From the NCBI GenBank assembly GCA_006937955.1, contig SSNP01000019.1, positions 3,693,623-3,757,622 of the forward strand: DNA of 64,000 bases. The letters are read 5' to 3'. Positions 1 through 12,149 of the stretch are shown piece after piece. The stretch comes from Pachypanchax playfairii. Its lineage: Eukaryota > Chordata > Actinopteri > Cyprinodontiformes > Aplocheilidae. The position numbers and the translations under genes were made by a program. The notes under the pieces are model-generated. The model saw nothing but the letters and a program-made list of their open reading frames with translations. It searched no databases and had not been told where the DNA came from. The stretch's first letter is position 1; each line of letters opens with the position of its first letter.

Positions 1-15
1 CCCCCCCCCCCCCCC
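1..15. repeat. Poly-C run at window edge
   Basis: Fifteen C bases open the window. A matching poly-C run around an N gap closes it, so homopolymers in this assembly sit at or near sequencing breaks. No biological role is claimed. Confidence 0.9.
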
Positions 16-62
16 ATCCATCATATCCATACAGAACATGAATAAAACCAGAATAAAACATA

Positions 63-68
63 TTTATT
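63..68 (-). promoter_or_regulatory. Candidate poly(A) signal
   Basis: Read on the minus strand this is AATAAA, about 50 bases downstream of the TGA that closes the minus-strand open frame at 117-512. The spacing suits a short 3' UTR, but the hexamer is common by chance in AT-rich DNA. Confidence 0.25.
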
Positions 69-116
69 TTGACTTGATGGAACAAAATCACACACTACAA
101 GCTGTTAGTTGTTGCT

Positions 117-512
117 TCAGGTAGCAGCTGCTGTCAGCAGTGTGAACAGGTCGAGTCTCACCATCTGAAACTTTTTACTCTCACACTGTCTGTTTATATC
201 AACCGGCACATTATCCCTCCGTCTGTATTCACACTCCTCTTTACAAGTGTGGAGAGACGTGTGAAAGTTTTCATAGCAGCTGAATCTATCCGTCACTCCA
301 GATGGTGACAGCTTCATCACAGTAAGAGAAGCAGAAGAATCACATGATCGAGGTTTAAAGGCTCCGAGATGATAGGAAACAACAACAGCAGACGGTTTGG
401 GTTTTTTTTTTCCTCTGTGAGTAGCTTTAGCAGTAAACGTCTCTGATTCCAGCTGGTTTATTACCTTCCACACTGTTTCCATGCAAATGCCTGTTTCATT
501 TAGGTTACTCAA
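117..512 (-). CDS. Possible 3'-terminal coding exon, unidentified product
   Basis: This is a 131-codon open frame on the minus strand, one of the longest in the window. It ends in TGA and is followed about 50 bases later by AATAAA. The second half is cysteine-rich, with six cysteines in roughly the last 85 residues, including CxxxC in TCKEEC. That could suit a small extracellular or receptor-type domain, but I do not recognise the family. The start is uncertain: if this is a terminal exon it would begin at a splice acceptor near 515-535, where the pyrimidine tract is weak. No upstream exon could be linked to it. A chance open frame is the main alternative. Confidence 0.2.
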   Translation of the reverse strand: MSNLNETGICMETVWKVINQLESETFTAKATHRGKKKPKPSAVVVSYHLGAFKPRSCDSSASLTVMKLSPSGVTDRFSCYENFHTSLHTCKEECEYRRRDNVPVDINRQCESKKFQMVRLDLFTLLTAAAT

Positions 513-608
513 CCTGATGCTCCTTAATTCAATTATTCACAAAAAAAATCTGATTTTATCTGCTAAAACATTGTTTTGGAAACTTTATTAACAAGTAAAT
601 AACGTTAA

Positions 609-1070
609 AGACCCACTCCGATCATCTCGAGTTATTTTAAAAAGTTCTTAGTGGTCTTTAAATTAAAATTATGGCATTTTTACCCAAAATCATAAAACCT
701 GTGCTGTTTTCTAGGAAGTAGTTTCTGCATAGCATCAGTAGTTCATTAGTAATTCATCTCTGTGCTGTGGGAGGCACCGTTAGCGAGGAGGATCCCCCCG
801 ACCCTCCCAGTAGCTGAGAGCTCTCTGTGTATAGCTACCTCTAGCTTACAGTTAGCTTAAAGCTAACAAAGTAGGAGCTTGTGTCCCACCAAGTGCCTTT
901 TCTATATCACAAACTCTAGATTTTTTTAGCCACATTTTTGCGTCTGCTACTGATTCACAGCGATTTGAATGCAGAAATACTCAGAAATGCGATTTGGGGC
1001 TTAATTTTCTTAAGATAAGACGTTAACATGTTAACAAGACAAAAAATACAGCTTTTACTAAAGTGGGTCT
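609..1070 (+). mobile_element. TTAA-flanked TIR element, family A, copy 1
   Basis: The element is 462 bp and lies between two TTAA sites (605-608 and 1071-1074). It begins AGACCCACTC and ends in the inverse, AAGTGGGTCT. The interior shares long near-identical stretches with 22788-23240 and with 38036-38800 in reverse, for example TTTTCTAGGAAGTAGTTTCT near 711. It has no coding capacity and is a non-autonomous DNA element. The TTAA duplication allows piggyBac-like or Kolobok-like; the AG-start terminus is unlike the usual piggyBac CCC-start. Confidence 0.8.
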
Positions 1071-1082
1071 TTAAAGATTTAA

Positions 1083-1230
1083 AACAAAGTCACTCGAGCA
1101 CTGGAACCGACAGTCCTGCATGTTTGAGATGTTTCCCTGTTTAAAACACACCTGATTCACATGATTGCAGCTCAACAGAAACCTGTTAATCTGCCGTCAA
1201 TCGAATCCTGATGAATTGAGGAACTCGGAA
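1083..1230 (+). mobile_element. Partial foldback element, family G
   Basis: This block contains TCCTGCATGTTTGAGATG, then CACACCTGATTCACATGAT and CAGAAACCTGTTAAT. That order is typical of a very common teleost foldback repeat. Its right half is missing or decayed, and a fuller copy of the same family follows at 1268. Confidence 0.5.
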
Positions 1231-1267
1231 ACAAGATGATATCTTTTAATAAATACTGTATTTATCT

Positions 1268-1411
1268 CAGGGGCGGGCAAGTCCAGGCCTTTACAACCAC
1301 TATTGTTCACACCTGATTCAGATGAACTGGCTATTAGCAGGACATGCTAACATGTTGAAGATTAGAATCAGGGATGTTGTTAAAGGAAAACATGCAGGAT
1401 AGTTGCCCATC
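1268..1411 (+). mobile_element. Foldback element, family G
   Basis: A 144-bp near-palindrome begins CAGGGGCGGGCAAGTCC and ends AACATGCAGGATAGTTGCCCATC. The core keeps CACACCTGATTCAGATGAA and AGAATCAGGGATGTTG. The family is widespread in teleosts as a small non-autonomous repeat. No duplication of the target is obvious. Confidence 0.6.
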
Positions 1412-3242
1412 ACACGTCTTGTAATACATATAAAACATTATCAGAACGTGGTGACAGTTCTACCAACTTTCCAATCCAGCTTTTCATTTGTTCCACAAAA
1501 GGCTGAACATATGCTAACAGCAAACTGGCCAAACTCTGCTGGTATTATTAACTGACGTGTGATAAACACAGGCTTTCATACTTTAACCCTATTACATAAG
1601 AGCAAGATGGCTGTTTGCTGTCAGGATCATTCTTTGGGCTGAACAAAGATACACGCTGTTCAACTGACAAGTCTGCAATCTGTGACCTCAATCTGCTGTG
1701 GACCTTTTTTTTTTTTACTCAGAAGACATTTCAGCATCATCTCCAATCAGAGAAAAGGTTAAAATACCAGTAATAAATTAAAAGCTTTCCTTTACGTGCT
1801 TGTTCAGCAGTAACACAAAAATAATTAAAATGGGAAAAAGAGTTGTAGGTAAACTGCTGACACATGGTACTATATGGTGCCCTGACTTCTCTTTATATCT
1901 TTAGATGTGTATCTCACTGAATCCTTTATTACTCTATAAACATACTAAACATCACGTCTCTAGTGTCTCTAACAAAGTGTCTGATGCAGGTATTAATCAT
2001 GGAAACTCACCAGATCTGTGCAATATAGTGAAATATATTAGATAATGAATGTTAAATGTCTGTCGTTGGTAATTAGACTTCAGCATTTATGTCACGCACC
2101 ACGTGGTTCTTCAGCTGAGCGTTCAGACCTGAAAAGACCGTGTCAGAGTGGAGATCCAGTCGTCTGACATTTCAGTGTACTGACATTTTGGATGGTGATT
2201 AATTCAAGCTGCCGGGGGTCAAAAAACCGTATGAGACGTGTCAGGAAAACGCCAGACAACATTTAAACAGAAACAGTCACAAATGTAAGAATACAGCAGA
2301 AATGAGCATCTGGTTGCATAAGTGGGACGGAAATGCACATTAAGACGGTCTCTCTGCAGCTGCTGTGAAGGATGAAGCAGCTGTTCGGTTCCTTCGGTCA
2401 CCTCTCGGATTCTCAACATGTTCCCTTCTTCTTCTATTCTCACTCTTCTTCTGCCACTGAATCATTCCTTCCTTTTCTGCTGCAGATTTTAGAGCACGCT
2501 GGTTTCATCAAACATGCAATTCCTATTCATAGGAGGTAAACAGTTTTGCTGGCAAGCTGGTGTTTCCATTTCCCTTTCAGCACAGCTGAGAAGATCCGGC
2601 TCAGCCACAACAGTCTAATCACTGCCACACTGAACACTCTACTATATCAAATATGATCTCAAAATAAATATGGAGCATATCCCAATAGACTGTTTTCCTT
2701 AGCTGATTTGTAGTGTATTATTTTACTTTAATAACCTTTGTATAGATGCAACAATCTGTTGATTAGATCTGCTGATTATTGGCTTATATGTTTATTGATT
2801 ATTTGCAAACACTATTTACACGTGATGGTTTTATGTTGGGGATGCAACAGAACAGACAGCTGAACCCATTTTTTCAGGACGATAACAGAGAGTAAAAGCG
2901 TTTTCGGTGACTGTCAGCTGTGTTAGTGACGGTTTTATTCCGTGAAGGGCATACGCTGATGCAAGACAATGAAAATAAAATAAACATTAAAATTACTGTC
3001 AAATGCAAGACCCAGTCAGACTGACTAATTAGTTTCATACATCAAAGGAGACTGAAAGGGGAGTTTGAGACAGAGTTTTTAGTTTTTGCACCTGAGAAAC
3101 CAACTGTTTGGTCATTTGATGATGTTGGACAACTACCTGGGTGTTCTAATATTAAACATGTTACCCGGATGCATTCTGGCCCAAAGTGATGCAGAAATAT
3201 TAGTCCAGGTTAGAAAAAGAGACCACAGTTCTCCAATTTTAA
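1412..3242. other. No feature recognised
   Basis: AT-rich unique-looking sequence. A poly-T run lies near 1707-1718. The short open frame at 2219-2443 (minus) has no recognisable domain. Confidence 0.6.
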
Positions 3243-3828
3243 AGAGGCCCTTCCATTAAAAATTGATTTTCTGATGTTTGTGTTGAATATTTTAGCTCCA
3301 CAGGTGTTCTTACCTTCATAGTGGGTGTGAAAACAGATCAACAACTTCTCTTTCAGTTTTAATCTCTCAAACTACGCAGGTGGCGATAAAACCCAAGTTC
3401 TCCCGAGTCCAAACGGCCTGTATCTGTTTCATAACAACTCCTTTGTTCGTTAGTATTCATCAGCTCCTGCAGTTGAAACCACGCCTAGCATGCTGCTGGC
3501 TAAAAGCTGTAGCATAAAACGTAGCAAACAGGAAGACACGACGTCTGACGTTGCCATGCGCAGCGGGGCAGGAAATAGTATTCTTCGCTCTCATAGGCTA
3601 GTTTGTTAGCCAATCTGAGTCCAGCAAATTCGAACAATGAATATGAACGAGCTGCTGACGAAGCAGCCTGACAGAAGGAGCCGGAACCACCCGAATTTTA
3701 ATGCAGACAGATTGAAAGGTCTGTTAATCAGTGTTTCCTGATGTTTTTTAGATATAAAATGTTTCATATTACTGGTTAATACTTAAGAAATAACCACAAA
3801 GTCCTGAAATTTGTATGAAATGATCTCT
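3243..3828 (+). mobile_element. TTAA-flanked TIR element, family B, copy 1
   Basis: The element is 586 bp, flanked by TTAA at 3239-3242 and 3829-3832. Its left end reads AGAGGCCCTTCC; the right end is the inverse of AGAGATCATTTC. A second copy at 46737-47310 matches along its whole length in the same orientation, including CTTCATAGTGGGTG and GTTGCCATGCGCAGCGGGGC. No transposase remains. Confidence 0.85.
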
Positions 3829-3832
3829 TTAA

Positions 3833-4164
3833 CATCACTTCCTGTAAAATCTGGAAAAGAGGGTTAAAGTTTACTTCTCAAATATGAAATCCTTGACAAA
3901 CAACCTCCATTTTATATCAAAGAACTTATTGTTCCATATGTTCCTAACAGAGCACTTTGCTCTCAGACTGCAGGTCTGCTTCTGGTTTTTAGGAGTTTCT
4001 AACAGTAGAATTGGAGGAAGAGCTTTTAGGATTAAAACTTTCCTTTAACACAATCTTGTAGCTAGTGTTAGGTTATCCTGATCCATCCCTTTAGTTATGC
4101 TACCAGAGGCTTCTGCTGAAGGACATACTGACCACACTTCACTCTGCTGTCTTTACTCTCCATA
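3833..4164. other. No feature recognised
   Basis: AT-rich sequence between family B and family E repeats. I see no open frame, repeat or site worth calling. Confidence 0.5.
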
Positions 4165-4681
4165 GTTACCTCCCTCAAGGAGGGAATGTTTTCACCAGGG
4201 TTTGTTAGGTTGTCTGTTAGCAAGAAAACTCTAAAAGTTCTAGATGGATTTTGGTAACATTTTCAGGAAAGGTCAGAAATGATCCAAAGAAGAAGTGAGT
4301 TTAATTTAGGGGTGATATGGATCACCATCTGGAACCAGGAATGTTTTAAAGATTCTTCATCGTTGTGAGATTGAGCTGTTTTTAACATATCTGCATGTAA
4401 CGTCACAATAAATGATCCAGGTGTTTATTAAATAGTCCTAACAGGTTCTACATGATACCAAGGATAGTCCAGACCTGTGTAAATGGATTTGAAAAAGGGA
4501 TTTTCATCAATAACTACTGAATGAATCAATATCAATCCAGATGTTAAAGATGTTTTCATGGTCAGTAAATCTGATAATGTCGATACAACAAAGGTAAGAC
4601 TGTTATTTTGGTGTAAATTACAATTTGGATGGATTTAGGTGCTTGATGAAGGTCTGAGCTCTGAGAGATTTTCTAGTTGTA
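4165..4681 (+). repeat. Dispersed fish repeat, family E, copy 1
   Basis: The left end carries CTCCCTCAAGGAGGGAATGTTTTCACC, then TGTCTGTTAGCAAGAAAACTC, GGTCAGAAATGATCC and GGGTGATATGGATCACC. The right end is GGTCTGAGCTCTGAGAGATTTTCTAGTT. The same ordered blocks occur at 25452-25641 and 34463-36133. This is a long, common teleost repeat of uncertain class with no clear terminal inverted repeats. Confidence 0.7.
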
Positions 4682-5039
4682 TTTATTATTATTGCTAATA
4701 TTAACTTAAAAAGTGATGACTGGACCAACCCTTCTGTGTTTTGTCTCTTTCCTGTCCTAAGTGGGTCGAGGCAGATGGTTCTGCTGGAGGTTTCTTCTTG
4801 TTAAGGGAGTCGTTCTTTTCCACAGTCACCAGCTCGTAAGATGGTTATGAAATGAAGATCTGATACAATCTAGTTTCTTCAGAAAGAAAAGTTTTTACTA
4901 ATTGGTATTTTATAATCCACTAAATTGGATCATATTACAATCAGGACTGAACTGATTGGATATAATGTGAATTTGGACTTTGATATGAATTTAACTTGTT
5001 GCTTTAGTATAAAGCTGTGAAACGACTTCTGTTGTTGTG
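4682..5039. other. No feature recognised
   Basis: AT-rich sequence without an obvious gene or repeat. Confidence 0.5.
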
Positions 5040-5375
5040 AATACTTGAGACAGTGAATAGAGCACAACTCCTCGTCCTTGCCATCCCCTTAATACTCCTG
5101 CCTGTTAACAGCTTGGCAGCCTGTGGGTAATAAAGTTAATGCTGTCACAAGGTGTCTTTCCAGCTCTCTGAGGCTCTTTTCTGGCGGTGGAGAGTCTTAT
5201 CAGGCCTCAGCACAACACGGTAGCAACTATGCCCTCTCTCCTCACTTCAACCTGCTTCCATTATTCATGCATATTTGCCCAGGTGAGAACAAACTGGGGG
5301 ATCAGAAGTTGGCAGAGCAGCTTATTAGACATTTAGACGCAGCTGTGCATGCTGGAAGGAGCAAAGGATTATGAG
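5040..5375 (+). promoter_or_regulatory. Candidate conserved non-coding block
   Basis: This is unique, non-repetitive sequence of balanced composition. It contains CCATTATTCATGCATATTTGCCC at 5257-5280, which combines ATTA homeodomain-type and POU-type half sites, and CAGCTTATTAGACATTTAGACG near 5320. The open frame 5123-5374 has no recognisable protein features. The texture resembles developmental enhancers, but conservation cannot be seen from one sequence. Confidence 0.2.
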
Positions 5376-5569
5376 AGAAGAAGAACAAAGGTACAGAAAA
5401 CAGTCAACAAAAGCAAATATATCATTAGAAAATCAGAATCAAATACACTGGCGAGTATTTAGGTTGTAAACCACAATCCCTGAATATATCAACCCCAGCT
5501 AACATCGTTTAATTTTACACTTCGGTTAGTTTTAATAATAAGGTAGTGAATAAAGGTAGGCTGATTGTT

Positions 5570-5830
5570 CGTCTAACCAATACGTGAGGCTTGTTCAATG
5601 AGACTGTTCCGCCTGTTGGGTAACCGAGTCCAAACCAGTGTCTGCTTCAGGCAACCTGCATCAACCTGTCGGGCGGGGCACCGAGGTGTAAGATGCCCTA
5701 GTAACAGGAGGTCACTGCCCATGCAGAGGCCCTCAGGTGTGTGGCAGATAGGAGCCCCGGCAGCCGGGGGCCCCGGCGAGTTGCACAGCCTATTAATGAG
5801 CATCAGACAAGTATTTTAATGCTTTTAACA
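5570..5830 (+). promoter_or_regulatory. Candidate conserved non-coding block, GC-rich
   Basis: The stretch is GC-richer than its surroundings and not repeated in the window. It has open frames on both strands (5598-5819 plus, 5573-5803 minus) and no recognised domain. It ends in CTATTAATGAGCATCAG with ATTA-type sites. A regulatory element is one reading; an unrecognised coding exon is another. Confidence 0.2.
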
Positions 5831-7190
5831 TGGATCACACATCGTGATAAAACCTTTTATTTGCACTGGTCCACTGGTACTACAGTGGATGAATGGAATG
5901 AAGAGAGCGTAATAATCAGATTTCTTAAAAATTCTGTGTCCTCTCTCAATGTCCAACTCTCAAATTCTGTTTAACGTGCTGTCCTAATGCAGAGAACATG
6001 TCTGATATCAAAAGAACAGCTAAACTTCAAAAGGACAAATCATGAAAAACCAATAAATGAAGCTTCTGTCCAGCAACTACGGCTCATATGATTCTTTAAC
6101 ATATTGGTCGTGCCTGTACATCTTACCCCTCCTTTCCACTGAACGCGTCAGCAGCATGTAGCATTTTGCTTGCGCAATCAGCCGAGCGTCCCTTCCCACC
6201 GGGAGCGCTTCATATGTGTAAATCCAGCTGGTCCCAGGAGACGAGATTTCACCAGTACATACAGCAAAAAGCAGGGAGAAAGACGACAATATGTACCCAG
6301 GAGGTATGTGGCTTATTTTCACACCAGCTACAGATTTCAAACCTGCTGTGGTTATGCGTTTGGCCTGACGGGGCAATCACGAGCCCCAAAATTTCAAAGT
6401 CTTTACAGCAGTTTTAAGCTGATTACCAAACAAGTACAGTCCAATATGAACCAATGAGCGCTAATGGATATAGCTTGTATTGTCTAAGTTCATCTAACTG
6501 TGACTTAATGAATATTTAAACAAAACAAATATATAATATTTTATAAAGTTGCATATATAAATCCATATAATCCAACTAAATATATGTGCAAGTGCATGGT
6601 GCCCAGTTAATGGCTTACCTTTAACTTGAATTTTCTATAAATATGCTAATTTACTTTGCACCATGTGAAAAAGCAATCTACACTCTGCATAAACAGAACG
6701 CTCAGCTTACACAAAAATTGATCTTTTCTGCAGGAAAAGGTTTTTTCAGCTTCTGAACACGGTTTTTTAAGAGGCTTTCAAAACATCCAAGAAGACAACA
6801 GCCCTGTAGGATGAAGACTGATGACGTATTTCTAAAAAGTTTCCAAACACATTTGAATGCATGATATTTATACTCAAAACGGACTAATGGATTCATTAGG
6901 TACCTGCCACTTCATGAACAGATTGTCATGCTGTATGCAGAATTAATTTAGCAGGTTTGGGACTCAGGATGAGCCTAAACACTTTACGACCTTGAGGTCC
7001 ATTATTGATGACGTGTTCTCTAATTTCTAACAAACATCAACCTTAAAACAAGTTTTCCTGCTATTGTTCTGTAAATAACTGAAACAAACACCAGCTGTTT
7101 AAGGTTCCATGGTAATGATTCTTATTGCAGGATGATAATTGTTGCTATTGTTTTCACTATTATAGTAATGTTTTCATTCCCCATGACCCC
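5831..7190. other. No gene recognised; GC-richer patch at about 6120-6420
   Basis: Mostly AT-rich. The patch at 6120-6420 has CCTTTCCACTGAACGCGTCAG and CCTTCCCACCGGGAGCGC, reminiscent of a decayed DNA-transposon end, but no partner terminus was found. Overlapping short frames there look accidental. Confidence 0.4.
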
Positions 7191-7193
7191 TTA

Positions 7194-7782
7194 CGCCGGG
7201 CTCACACTGCCTACGGAACGGCTTCGGTCTGGATTCGGTGCGGTTTTTCCGCAAGCTACCACTCACATCTGCTCCGGATAGGGAGTGCGGCCAGCTCCGG
7301 TGCTGGGTGCGTAAACGGCACCCGCGAGAACAGAAGTTCACCTGGGTTATCGCTTTGTTGGGACTTCACACGAGAACACGTCCATTATTTAGCAAATGTG
7401 TGAAAATGTGTTGTGCTGCAGGCTTTCGGGACCCTGTGTCACCCGGTGTGATGTAATGTTTACATTTCCTATTAGCGCGTGTGCTGTCTAAAAAGAAGAG
7501 TCAAGTTACAATTGTTTGTACACTCGTTTATTTTGAAAAAACACAGGATATTCAAGCCACACTTCCTGTATAGTTCGTCAGATTTCATCAAACTTGACGC
7601 GGATCCTCTCCGGCGTCCGGAAAAAATTGAACCTTGCGGATTCTTTCCGTTGTGCTGTACGGCCCCCATAACCGGACCCGCACCGCGCGGAGCTACTGTG
7701 AGCCTTCAAAAGGGATTTTAATCTAACGGAATACCTGCGGGGTCCGCACCGGACCGGATCTGGATGCAGTGTGAGCCCGGCG
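7194..7782 (+). mobile_element. TIR element with TTA duplication, PIF/Harbinger-like MITE
   Basis: The element is 589 bp, bounded by a perfect 17-bp inverted repeat (CGCCGGGCTCACACTGC) and flanked by TTA on both sides (7191-7193, 7783-7785). A 3-bp TTA duplication is typical of PIF/Harbinger. The interior is CpG-rich, has CGGACCGGATC-type subterminal motifs and no transposase. The overlapping short frames are not credible genes. Confidence 0.8.
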
Positions 7783-7785
7783 TTA

Positions 7786-10700
7786 TCCCCAGTCCAACTT
7801 ATAACCCTAACCTCTGACCCCGAGACTTAAAGGCTAAACGTTGCCCTGAATGGGGATAGAGAGACCTTGACAACACCTGTATCGACTCATTGGTTTGTTC
7901 CAGTCCTGACCCAACACCATAATTAGAAAGGTTGTGAGAGGACTGCAGATGATGTGCGATGGCCCGCGCACTGCCTTTGATTTCCTATCTAACCCACTGA
8001 GTCGATGGATCAGATAAGGGGAAGTCATCAACATGACTTAACCTTCGCTCCAATTCTGATGTGTCAAATACATATTCAAGTGAACTAGGGGAGTTGAAGA
8101 TGTCCTCCTGCCATCGACAATAACTTAACACAAAAAAATAGCTATAAAAACAGGCAACATAAAAAACATACTCATGTAGTAACAGATTCTAGTGATGTGA
8201 GGCAATGAGGTGGAATTAAGGATGTGCTAGCTCGTGGGCATTCGGTTTCCCTGCACCAGCAACCAGGGTTTAATTCTTCAAACTGTGCAGCAAGACAGGG
8301 AAACAATTTCATCAGACTGATGTAAAAAGACAACGTAAACAAAGACTTGTTGCAATTTTCTCGACTGAATCTTCCACAATCCCATCACATGAAGAACAGG
8401 TAACTAACCTCGTTCTGAGGACGACTGTCCTCTTCTCACCCGTCCATCTTTACAACGGGTGACGAGAGGTTGAGCAGTGAGAAAATCAAATCGATGGTTT
8501 GATATTTTTAATGCTGAATGGATTTTTTCATTCAGCCACAATAAAAAAAAAAAATCCCATGGAGCTGCAGGTTTATTTAGGACTTCTAGACGTGCCTGAA
8601 CATACGTGAACTGCATTTCTTCAGATCATTAAGTTATACTGAACCACAAAGAGAAATGTGAGCTTGAAAATGTCATGTTGGATTTACATGTTACTGCTTA
8701 TTTAATAAAATATCAAACATTAATGTTCCTCAACCCAGAAGAAGACTCATAAAAACACCGAAAACTTACAATCCTGCATTTATTTTGACATGACTGGATT
8801 CCTGGATGAGGAAAACAAACCTTTAGCACTGAGAATTACTCTGATATCATTATTTGTTTGATAATCATTTATGAATTTCCAAATATCACATTTAAGAGAG
8901 CTAAAATTTGGTGTTAGTAGTAAATTTATTTGACACCTGACAACATTAAAATAAGGTATCAAAATCCAAAAAGGTTAAAGTAGAAGCACTGAAACTGAAT
9001 AATAAAGAATCTTTAAGGAAAAGTCCTGGATCCAGGAAGTTATCCAGATCCCTCCCTAAAATCTAGTCAATACTTTTTAAAACTTATCCTGAATATTTCA
9101 TCCACATCTGTTCAAAATATTTCCAGTTATTTTGTAAACAAAACAAATAAATATATAAATAAATTAAGACAAGTTATGATGTTCTTGGCGAAGGTAAAAA
9201 TTAAAAAAAAAGCTAAACGAATAAGGAAGAGAAGCAGGAGACCTCGCCATCAGTGTGACCCCAGGGAGGAGGGTGGGGGGGGGGAGGGGGTGTTCCTGTC
9301 CTCTGTCTCACTCCACAAAGTCAAAGTCTATTTATACAGCGCTGTTATGTTTGGCATTTCCTTCGACGAGGGAGGGTTTGGGCCATTGTTTTTCTTGGCT
9401 TCTGTTCGATCAGCTCTATGTGTTGAAATGTCAGCAGCTTGTGTCTCTATTTGTTCTCTTATCTTTATTTATCAGTGAGAAAAGAGTGTTTGCTCCTTCT
9501 CATGACGGGGAATCTTGTCTGTGGCGACGCAACATGTTGATTCAGACGCTCAGACGATGGATCATGATCTTTTTTGGGGAGTACTAGTGTTCATAAAATG
9601 AGTTGTAGGTCATCATGGTAGATATTACAACACAACTGTCAGAAGGCAGATTCAAGCTTGATGATTGTGGCAGACGTTGTAATAATGTAACATAATCGTG
9701 TACTTGTTTACTAATTGACAGAGAAAAATGAGTCGAGCCATGAAAAGATTCTTTATAAACCCTGTTCAAGATGTTTTAAACCTCGTGTTCATGTATTTTA
9801 CCTCTGAACATTTTCACGAGGACACTCACAAGTGTTGTTAATTATTTCAGTGAATTCTTAATTGTTTAACTGAGGAACTTGAACTAAAAACAACTATTTT
9901 TTTCACCTTTAAAAATATTATTTTGGCATTAAATGGTCTCCATACTTAGGGAAAATCTGTAAACTTCAGGCTTTATGGTCAAACCATTTCTTGCATGTTG
10001 TAATTTTTATTTATTTTTTAAAGATTCAGGAGAAAAATCTAAAAATTTGTAGTTATTTGACAGCAAGTGGACATTGTAACAGTAATTCTAAACATCAGAT
10101 GATGACTAATGGCATAGATTTAAATCTATTCATTATCAGCAAGGACGGAAGTTTAAATAATCATGTCTTAACATTTTAAAAGTAGCGTCTCCTAAATCGT
10201 CGGAGATTTGGAAGATGTGAATTTATAAAAGAAAAATGCTCTGAGACAAAAGACCAAAACAAAGCTATAGATTAAAAACCAGCTAAATGTAGTTAAAATT
10301 ATAAAGTAATCATGATTATTAGACAGAATATAACTTATTTTTCATTCTGCTCTTTGTAAACTAACATTAGGTGGACAAGCAGATGTTAGCTAGCAAATTA
10401 GCATCGATATTAGCATCTTTAGTGTGCTCACTTTTTTTAAAGTAGCTGTTTAAAAATAGCATTTTGTGAACAAGTCATGACTAACTGTGTTGATGACGTC
10501 CAGAAAATGTACAAACAGCCGGACATTGTTCTTTTTTCAGAGACTATGAGTTCCAGCAGGTAGCGCAGGAGCGCTACGTCGCTACTTACGACTGGAGAAC
10601 AAAAAAACCCTCAATTCACACTGTGGCAGCTCATTAAAAGAGAATTTAACACATTTCAACACAGTGGTACGTCCTTTAAAACAGGCCCATGCCTTGTTAA

Positions 10701-11864
10701 CATTCAGTGGTCTCAAACGCTCGTCCCCAAAAACAGGGAGAACTCCAACTTTGAAGTGGAAGTTAAAAAAAAAAAAATCCTATGAAAGCATTTCTTTAAA
10801 CGCCAGTCAGCTGCACGTCCAGCAGCGCAAACAAACCAAGAAGAGAGAGAACTGATGCTTCTAGTTACAGAAGACATGAAAAGGTTCCTGTTCTGCAGGC
10901 AAAAAGAACATTCAATGTAAACTTTATGTAAAAATAAAAACTATTACAGAAATACATATTTAAAATCAGCATCCTACAGAAATATTATGTACGATAACAC
11001 ATAATGTCAAAGTGAAAATCCACAGGAAAGAACTGTGTTTACTCCAGGCTGAGCACCAGATTTCATAATCCACACAGAATAATGTGTTAAAGAAAAACTA
11101 ACAAACAACGATACATAAATAAATAATAAATGCAATTTAAAGCAAATCAGTTGCTGTTCACGAACACGCGTGTGCACACACACACTGGCCGCAGCGTAGC
11201 CGTGCAGCTGAGGTCAACACAAATCAATAGGTAGTTAGTTTAACAATAGCTGCCCGGCGTTTTCTAACATTTTAAAAATAGCTTTTCCCCGGGGTCGAAG
11301 AAAACCAAAGAGTCCCACTGTGTGGATGAACAAACCTACTGTTACATCACAACTTAACTGAAGACTAAACATCAATAAACTAGGATCATTTTTTACATTT
11401 AAGTTCATAAAGGCGGGTTCTAAACTAACTAGGATAAAACATCCTCCTGCAGGCAGGGACGGAGCAGCACAGCAGAAGACTTAATAATCAAATAATTAAA
11501 GCTCAGCAGAACAATTCATGCTTGTTTATAAAATGGCTGCTGGGTGAACGAGTGCGTGAGCGTACGACTCCCTCTGCGCTGATGACACGTTGTCTCTGAA
11601 CTCTGATCTGGGTACGGCAGTTATCAACCCTCCTCAAATCCAAACATCTGCTTGATGCTCAGAAAGCTTTCATACGAGACGTCGAGTCAGCGGTTCGGAA
11701 ACATTCAGGTCAGTTTAATGTTCCAAAACTGTGTGAATGAAGGTGGAAATTTCCTGCACATTTCAAGTTACACTAACTCAGTAAGGTTGTGTATCTGTTA
11801 GGATTTGAAGCTCCATGACGCCACCCTCTCATGTTATGATGTTGGACTAACCGCAGGCCACAAA
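7786..11864. other. No gene recognised
   Basis: About 4 kb of AT-rich, largely unique sequence. It holds a G-run at 9273-9290, a poly-A near 8544 and a short hairpin at 10560-10577. Short open frames on both strands show no domain. Confidence 0.55.
10560..10577. repeat. Short perfect hairpin
   Basis: GTAGCGC, then AGGA, then GCGCTAC: a 7-bp perfect stem with a 4-base loop in otherwise AT-rich DNA. Confidence 0.6.
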
Positions 11865-11887
11865 GCTCTCTCTCTCTCTCTCTCTCT
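11865..11887. repeat. (CT)n microsatellite
   Basis: A pure CT dinucleotide run of about 11 units. Confidence 0.95.
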
Positions 11888-12149
11888 GTGAGACCAGAAG
11901 CCCAAACATTCACAGAGGGACGGGGTGTGGCACACTCAGTCCAACAGAGAGGCTTCTGAGCTGGACGGTATGATGTCAAACGGTCTGATTCCTGGTTCCT
12001 GGAGCCAGAAGGCGATGAGAAGATGGAAACATAAACATCCTGCTGCAGAACACACCAGCACATTGATTCTGAAGGAGGAGCCCGATGCTACCCAACACTA
12101 TGTTCTCATACAGACACTTCTTATTCTTCAGTTTGTTTTTTGTCACATC
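11888..12149. other. No feature recognised
   Basis: Unique sequence between the CT tract and a foldback element. Overlapping short frames on both strands have no recognisable domain. Confidence 0.45.

Noticed and set aside
609..1070. Assigning the TTAA families to piggyBac
   Set aside because: The TTAA duplication fits, but the termini start AGR and not CCC, so the class is left as Kolobok-like by inference only.
6077..6457. Cluster of short frames as a gene
   Set aside because: Three overlapping frames on both strands without a domain; GC-rich repeat-like sequence explains them better.
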